Assembly (NCBI GenBank): GCA_033239525.1
Contig: BSYO01000031.1
Coordinates: forward strand, 1,178,001 to 1,242,000
Origin: Nepenthes gracilis
Lineage: Eukaryota > Streptophyta > Magnoliopsida > Caryophyllales > Nepenthaceae
Reading direction: 5' to 3'
DNA length: 64,000 bases
Under the pieces are notes generated by a model. That model made no database searches and was not told where the DNA came from. It worked only from the letters and a program-made list of their open reading frames with translations. The first letter of the stretch is position 1. Each line of letters begins with the position of its first letter. The position numbers and the translations under genes were made by a program. This document shows, one piece after another, positions 58,471 to 64,000 of this stretch.

Positions 58471-61400
58471 GATGATATCAAAGAAAGAGATGCCTTAGAT
58501 TTGATTTGAATCTTTTTCAAAAGTTTAAATTAGAGTAATAAAGATTGAATAAGTAGATGAAAGCGTAGGATGATTAAGATAGATCGGATAGTTCTGATTG
58601 TCTTAGTTTAAATAACTTAGACTAGAACTAAGTTAGAATCATGTAGAAATTGGAGTATGGATCTTGAGATTTGAAATGGTGTTGGCGGTTACCCAATGTC
58701 CGAGAGGATAAAGATATATCGTGGTATATATTTATGGATGCATTTATGAATAAATGTCTTCACAACGAGATTTTGGGAGAATGTTTTAAATTATAGATAG
58801 TTCGGCCACATGATCAAGAATTATTCTTATCCCATGGCCGGACAGTGAAGAAGTCCGGTACATTAGATCGAGGTCCTGTGGTAATGGTACAAAGTGTAGA
58901 GGTGTCGTCTACCATGGTAGAAGGTAGGATCTTGAATTTTAACATTTCAGCATGTATATTATTTTGGAATTCTGAATCTATATTTTCATATTATGTTTTC
59001 CAAGTTTATTCGTCTATTGAGGACCTTAGACCTTATGCTAGTCCTATTGATGTCTACGACGTTCTCTTGGGTCTGTAGATATGATTAGTTTGATTGAATT
59101 GATTTATTTTGTAGTATCGAGCTTTGATCTAATTTTGGTGGTATCTAGTCAATGAGCCGCCATACTAATATAAATTGGATTGGTAAGAATGTAAAATCTT
59201 GCAATAGGATTATGAAATTTTGAGTATGAGGTAAAGTTGGTCGCGGTATCAGAAAATTAGTAATATTTTACCTACAAGTTGTTTAATGAGGATCTGTACC
59301 AAGTTTGTTTAGCATATAAGACCACATCTGAAAGTCATCTTGTGGTCACCAAAATATTTTGGTTGTTTACGTATTTGAGAATGTTTCTTAGAGGAAAGAA
59401 TTAGGCTAATTTATATTTTGATTGGTACTTCGAGGTTTGGTCGGAATTGACACCAATCTTTAAGAGTTTTGTGAAGAATTGAACAAGTATCGGGTAGGTG
59501 CCACTGTGGAATGCTTTGAACCTTTGGGTGAGTGAGATGAACCGATGAGGTTATTTATGGATGACTGAAAATTTAGGGTGTTTGGGAGATTAATGGTTTC
59601 ATATGCGACACTGTGAATAAATAGGTGAACTATTTGATTTTTTGCAAAGGCTTGATAATTTCTAAGATTGGTCTACATCCAGAGTGTTGGTAATTGTGGA
59701 TGATTGAGAATTGTGCCATGGCGGTATTCAGGATAAAGATATGACCGTTACGAGTTCCAGTAATATCATTTAGGTTTGTAGATTTGTTGGCATTTCATAA
59801 GTTTTATGGAGTGGATCTTTTAGCCCTATTTAGGCCGATTCCGCAATGGCCTTATCAATGAATTCAAAGAATCATGGGGGTATATGAATTCTATTTGAGG
59901 ACTCGTATCATATATTATGAAAGGTAGTTAGCAGTATGCTCAATTGAGAACAAAATGTGAGTTTGGTTCGAGAAAGTGTTATGGCAGGCATGTGGTTTCT
60001 TTGGTGGCATGTATATAGTTCTGTAGAGGTTTGAGTGATTGCTAATTTGGGAAAGACTGATTGATATGGTGTAGATGCACAGTTTTTTTTGGATATAACT
60101 GAATCTGATAAGTTATCTGTTAAGTATTCCTTGAGGGTTGCAGTGTTCGTGGGGTGTTTGACTCGAAAACGATCGGTATCCGTCGGAGTGAGATATGGGG
60201 GGATAGTTTTTAAGGAATGAAGGATAATTGTCGACCATGTCGTTTGGTTGATCTCTGATGGATCCAATAAATTATAATAGAATGTGATACTTTTGAGGAA
60301 GATTTAGAATTATATTTTTTCTACATCGTACATGGGTGGTTGCTCTTGGATTAAGTAGGAGAGAGGTCCATGATCAAAGTTACTCCACCCGTGGTTTGGA
60401 GTTAGTAATTGAGGTCTTTATTTTGAGAACTTATAGGTGCCACTTATGGACATGGTTGTTGTCTAATTACTCTAAGGGTCTGAGTAGTTGTGTCATAAGG
60501 AAGAGGTGATCATGTGATAGAGAAAGCAAATGGGTGCCTTGCTTTTGGTTTTGCAAAGAAGAGTTGTGTCTGAAGTATTGAGGTTTGAAATTATGAGATG
60601 AGAAGTCCTTACGATTTTGCTTCGGGGTCATTAGAATGGAAAGGATTTTGGGTGCTTAGATAATTATGGATTAGCTATCGAGGATGGTCCCTTCATCGTG
60701 AATTCGGATGGCACGATTGGATTGAGTGAGTTGGCTTGTTGGTAAGCCAACGAGGTGAGAAGTTACTAAATGTTCAAACTTGAGATTTTGGTAGTGATTT
60801 GAGGCTGTACTGAAACTTTTGAGAAAATTACTTCGATCATGTTTCCTATGTTGGTTGTAATATGAGGATTATGGATTTTACTTTAGATATATCGATATCT
60901 TTGAGATTTTCTTGGGTCTATAGCTACTGTGTAGCCAAGGTGTCTGATATGAATCAACGGATAAAAATTATAAGTTGATTTTAGTGTGCAAGTCAATGGT
61001 TAATCAGAGTCGCGTAGTGGTAGCGTGTGGCCTATGGCCTAGAGATTTTAGAATAAGATTGAGGTTCCATGTGATCAACCATTTTTGAGGTTTAGGATGA
61101 ACTGAAATAGAAATTCATTAGTTCTTTCAGGGTTTTGAATTAAGTTGAGGAGATGGTCAATAAATTTGGTTGCCATTAAATTTGTTGGATTATCATAAAG
61201 TCTCCCTTGCGTCGATAGTTGAGGAAATAAGAAAGTGATCGGGTTAAGCCGTTTTATAGATTAGGAATTTGTCTTGTGATAAGGTTCTAACATAAATTTG
61301 GATAGGAAACATGAAATATTAGGGATTAGGATGATTTATTTGGTTAAGACCTTCTAGGATTAGTCTTTTGATCAAGGATGTGAGATAGGATTGTAAAAAA

Positions 61401-61486
61401 GGAATTCTGAAAGGATTTTTCCGCAATTGTTGAATTTTAAGGTTTATTAAATTTTGAGAACGAAATTTCTATAAATGGGGGAGAAT
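58471..61486 (+). mobile_element. Internal region of element F, coding content unrecognised
   Basis: TGATATCAAAGAAAG (58,473) is a degenerate iMet primer site. The polypurine tract GGGGGAGAA lies at 61,477-61,485. Between them about 3.0 kb holds no frame longer than about 80 codons on the + strand and no RT, integrase or gag motif I can read. MDFTLDISISLRF at about 60,875 might be integrase MDF, but this is weak. Either a very decayed pol or a non-autonomous derivative. Confidence 0.55.
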
Positions 61487-62528
61487 TATAATATACCAAT
61501 TTCTGAACATTGTAATTAAGGGTAATTAAGGTAATATGATTAAGATTGGGTTTAATTTATATGAAAAAATTAAGTTTCGAGACCATAGGATGAATTGGTA
61601 GGGTAGGTCCACCAGGTGCCCAAGGCGGTGCCATGGACGTCGGAACAAGTAGGCCAACGCCCGCCAGCACTTAAAACATGATCGGTGTGCCTGCCAGCAC
61701 TTGAGCACTGGCTTGGGATTTAAAACCCGCAATGGTTTTGTTTCGTCATTTTTTGAGGCTTTCAATGCATAGGAGAGAGTGTGCGAGGGAGAAGAGAGAG
61801 AGAGGAGAGATCGAGCCTCTTGGATTCAAATCCGACTTGGAGCTAGTTAGCGAATTGATAGATCGGATCGAGATAAGTGCACTCATACCATTTTCTCTAA
61901 TTTCTTTGCACTTTTTTTTTCTTTTTTTAGGGTATCTTCATTCCGATACCCGATCAAATTTATATTTTATGGAACCCATGACTTTAGCATGCATATATAT
62001 TAATTTCATGTCCGATTTATTAGTTTTAACCGGTTTTCAAACGTGGAACCCTAACACTGCGTCCCGAACAATGTTTCCTGTTTATTTTGAGATTTTTGTA
62101 TGATTTGACTTTAGAAAATCGTTACCCATATCTTGAATATGATTCGTTATCGATTAGATATCCGATTTGTGAAATTTGTGCGGTATTTCGCACCTAAAAA
62201 CCCTAACCCATGCCCTCTTTAATTTTACTCGAATTAATTGTAATTTATGCATGATTTGACTTTTAAATTTAGAACCCTAACTTTATGTAGCAGTGGTACT
62301 CACATATCGGTATTTATGCACATGGATTTTATATATGTTAATTTATGTATTCCAAAAATATTGTCAGACATAAATAATGATGTTTGACCGCATGAACGTT
62401 AAAAATATTATCTTGTATATACTCTGAAAATTACATTATATAAATTTGTGAAGAGATTTATTATCCAAAAGCTCTAAAATTTTATTTGGCTCGTTATAGT
62501 AAAATTTCTTACATATTTCAAGTTTCAT
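61487..62528 (+). mobile_element. 3' LTR of element F, truncated
   Basis: It starts TATAATATACC after the polypurine tract and matches the 5' LTR from 56,161 to about 57,160, including the GC-rich block (61,605-61,720) and AGGAGAGAGTGTG leader. Homology stops at TTTCATGAT near 62,528, where the DUF4283 ORF begins. The frame 61,732-62,103 is LTR sequence. Confidence 0.8.
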
Positions 62529-64000
62529 GATGTGTGCATCAGGCACTGTACCGGATGTGCCCTCTCTAGGTTTTGAACTTGGCCCTCCCGTCTTCCCTTG
62601 CTTTCACCTTTTCTTCGCTCCGGCGCCGCTAGCCAGGACTGGCCGCATAGAGGCGCCGGAAACCCTCCCCCCTTCCAATTTCTACCATTCCGTTGATTCT
62701 AAATCCTCCCCATCATCAACCTCTGCTGATTTCGTCCTCCCCACCAGCTTCTGCTCATCGTCTCCTACTGTGCCGATTTCCTCTGCTATCCCTCATAGTT
62801 TAGGGCGTCCATTGTCCGATGAAAATTTTCCTCCCCTCTCTATTATTCATCCTTCCCTTCCTAATACGAAGAAGGTTGAGGGCTCTGATCTTATCAGAGT
62901 CAAGCCTAGGGATCTCAGTTCAAAGCGTCAGCTCTTATTAGAGATGTCCGAACCTATTCAGAATAGTAATATGGCCCGATTCATCCATTGCAATCTGGCG
63001 TCTAGGGCTTCAGAGGTTGCTCCTTTTCAGGCTAGGGTTTCAGATGGGATGGCGCCTATTGAAAGGGAGTCTCCTGGTCCTGATTCGAATTTGCTTCTTT
63101 CGGCATCGACTATTTTGGATCACCCTGTTTCTCTGTCTGTTTCTATAACGAATAGCCCTGTTGCGCTGCCTGGTATCGGCCCCAAGAATTTGTCCCCAGG
63201 TATTCCAACTCCTCCTTTTAATCCTCCTGAAAATTCAAAAATTAAAGGAAGGAGTGATGACAACCAGTCTTCCTGGTCTGTGGTAGTCCAAGGGAGTTCA
63301 CGTGTTAGCTCGGAGTTGAAGTTTTTCCCCCCTCGATTTTGGAGGGGATACGACTGTCATTACCCCCTGTGGAGGTTGTTAAGCAAGGGATGGCAATTTG
63401 GGGATCAACATTAATGGGTTACTTTTACGATAACCCTTTACATTTTTAAGCTTTTAATACCATTGTCTGCAAAATTTGGGCACGCTTTGGCCTCTGTCAC
63501 CTTGCTGGGAATGCATCCAGCTTTTTTTTCTTTCGTTTTTCATCAACTACGATGATGGAGAAGTGTTTGCAAGCTGGTCCGTGGGCGTTTGTAGGAAAGG
63601 CTTTGTTCCTGAAACAATGGGAACCAGGTATTCAATTATACAAGGAAGAACACAAGTCCTTTCCTATTTGGATTAATCTCATTAACGTGTTGATAGATTA
63701 TTGGTCCCCTCTGGGACTAAGCTAGATTGCTCGTGTAGTGGGGCAGCCGATCCAGCTGGACGCTAACACTGCCAAGATGGATCAAATGAATTATGCTCGG
63801 GTTTGTGTAGAAGTGGGGTTGGTGCGAAGCTTCCCTCCAAAATTAGATTAAAATCGAGGATGGTCTCAACACTTACCTTGAATCCTGAGGTGGTGGTTGA
63901 TGTAGTGTACCATTGGAAGCCTGTTCGGTGTGGAGGATGCCATCGTTCTGGACATAGTGAATCTCAATGCAAGGCGATGATGGTGTATCAACCTTCTGGA
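62527..64000 (+). pseudogene. LINE-type ORF1 (DUF4283 plus CCHC), frameshifted, runs off the window
   Basis: An open frame to 63,414 starts with a Pro/Ser-rich N-terminus. A frameshift near 63,330 leads to STLMGYFYDNPLHF. Then come MMEKCLQAGPWAFVGKALFL, KQWEPGIQLYKEEHKSFPIW and INVLIDYWSPLGLS, a stop, IARVVGQPIQLDANTAKMDQ and MNYARVCVEV, a DUF4283 domain. Another shift gives VVYHWKPVRCGGCHRSGHSE with SQC, a perfect CX2CX4HX4C knuckle at about 63,937-63,980. This architecture is ORF1 of plant L1-type LINEs. GC-rich relative to the neighbours. The 5' end may be truncated; no RT is in view. Confidence 0.75.

Noticed and set aside
1..64000. CRISPR arrays, operons, bacterial-type systems
   Set aside because: No regular short direct repeats with unique spacers and no clustered intact genes. 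The repeats seen are LTR minisatellites.

Overview
This window is repeat-rich nuclear DNA of a flowering plant, probably pericentromeric or other heterochromatin. I found no intact host gene. Nearly everything I can name is a retrotransposon or a piece of one: Ty3/gypsy elements of the chromodomain-bearing Tekay/Del type, one Ty3/gypsy Tat-type element, one Ty1/copia element, two TRIMs, several solo LTRs and the start of a plant LINE-type ORF1 (DUF4283 plus CCHC). All coding regions are broken by stops and frameshifts. Plant hosts are indicated by the tRNA-iMet primer sites, the Tekay chromodomain, the Tat antisense ORF and the DUF4283 protein. I cannot name the species.

Layout. Positions 1-17,690 hold an old minus-strand Tekay element, here called G1. 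Its 3' LTR is cut by the window start, its gag-pol is decayed, and its 5' LTR starts at 13,393. Four LTRs are nested in G1: S1 (474-3398), B1 (5610-7501), S2 (7628-10,883) and a C-like LTR (15,378 to about 17,690). S1 and S2 have perfect 5-bp target duplications and B1 has a 4/5 match. Positions 17,691-22,522 hold a gag remnant, primer site and 5' LTR (family E) of another minus-strand gypsy element, with solo LTR B2 (19,430-21,449) nested in it. A plus-strand LTR start (family D), with a long AAT microsatellite in a hairpin, covers 22,523-23,153.

Positions about 23,154-32,455 form a minus-strand Tat element (gag, protease, RT, RNase H, integrase, 5' LTR). Downstream of pol it carries an additional gene on the opposite strand. 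From 31,856 to about 38,220 a 3.3-kb segment is tandemly duplicated, and copy 1 carries a TRIM. Positions 38,577-46,779 are a complete but dead Tekay element (G2) with target duplication CTACA. Positions 47,138-53,544 are a complete but dead copia element with target duplication CTATG. Further family D and E LTR pieces follow. Positions 56,161-62,528 are a plus-strand gypsy element (F) whose 3' LTR is cut by the DUF4283 ORF, which runs off the window at 64,000.

The genes do not work together. The interest lies in the insertion history, which internal comparisons (unoccupied sites in paralogous LTRs) allow to be read directly, and in unusual LTR architecture: transcribed minisatellites, shared GC-rich promoter blocks, an antisense ORF, TA...CA LTR ends and a tRNA-like leader. 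All alignments and identity estimates were made by eye.
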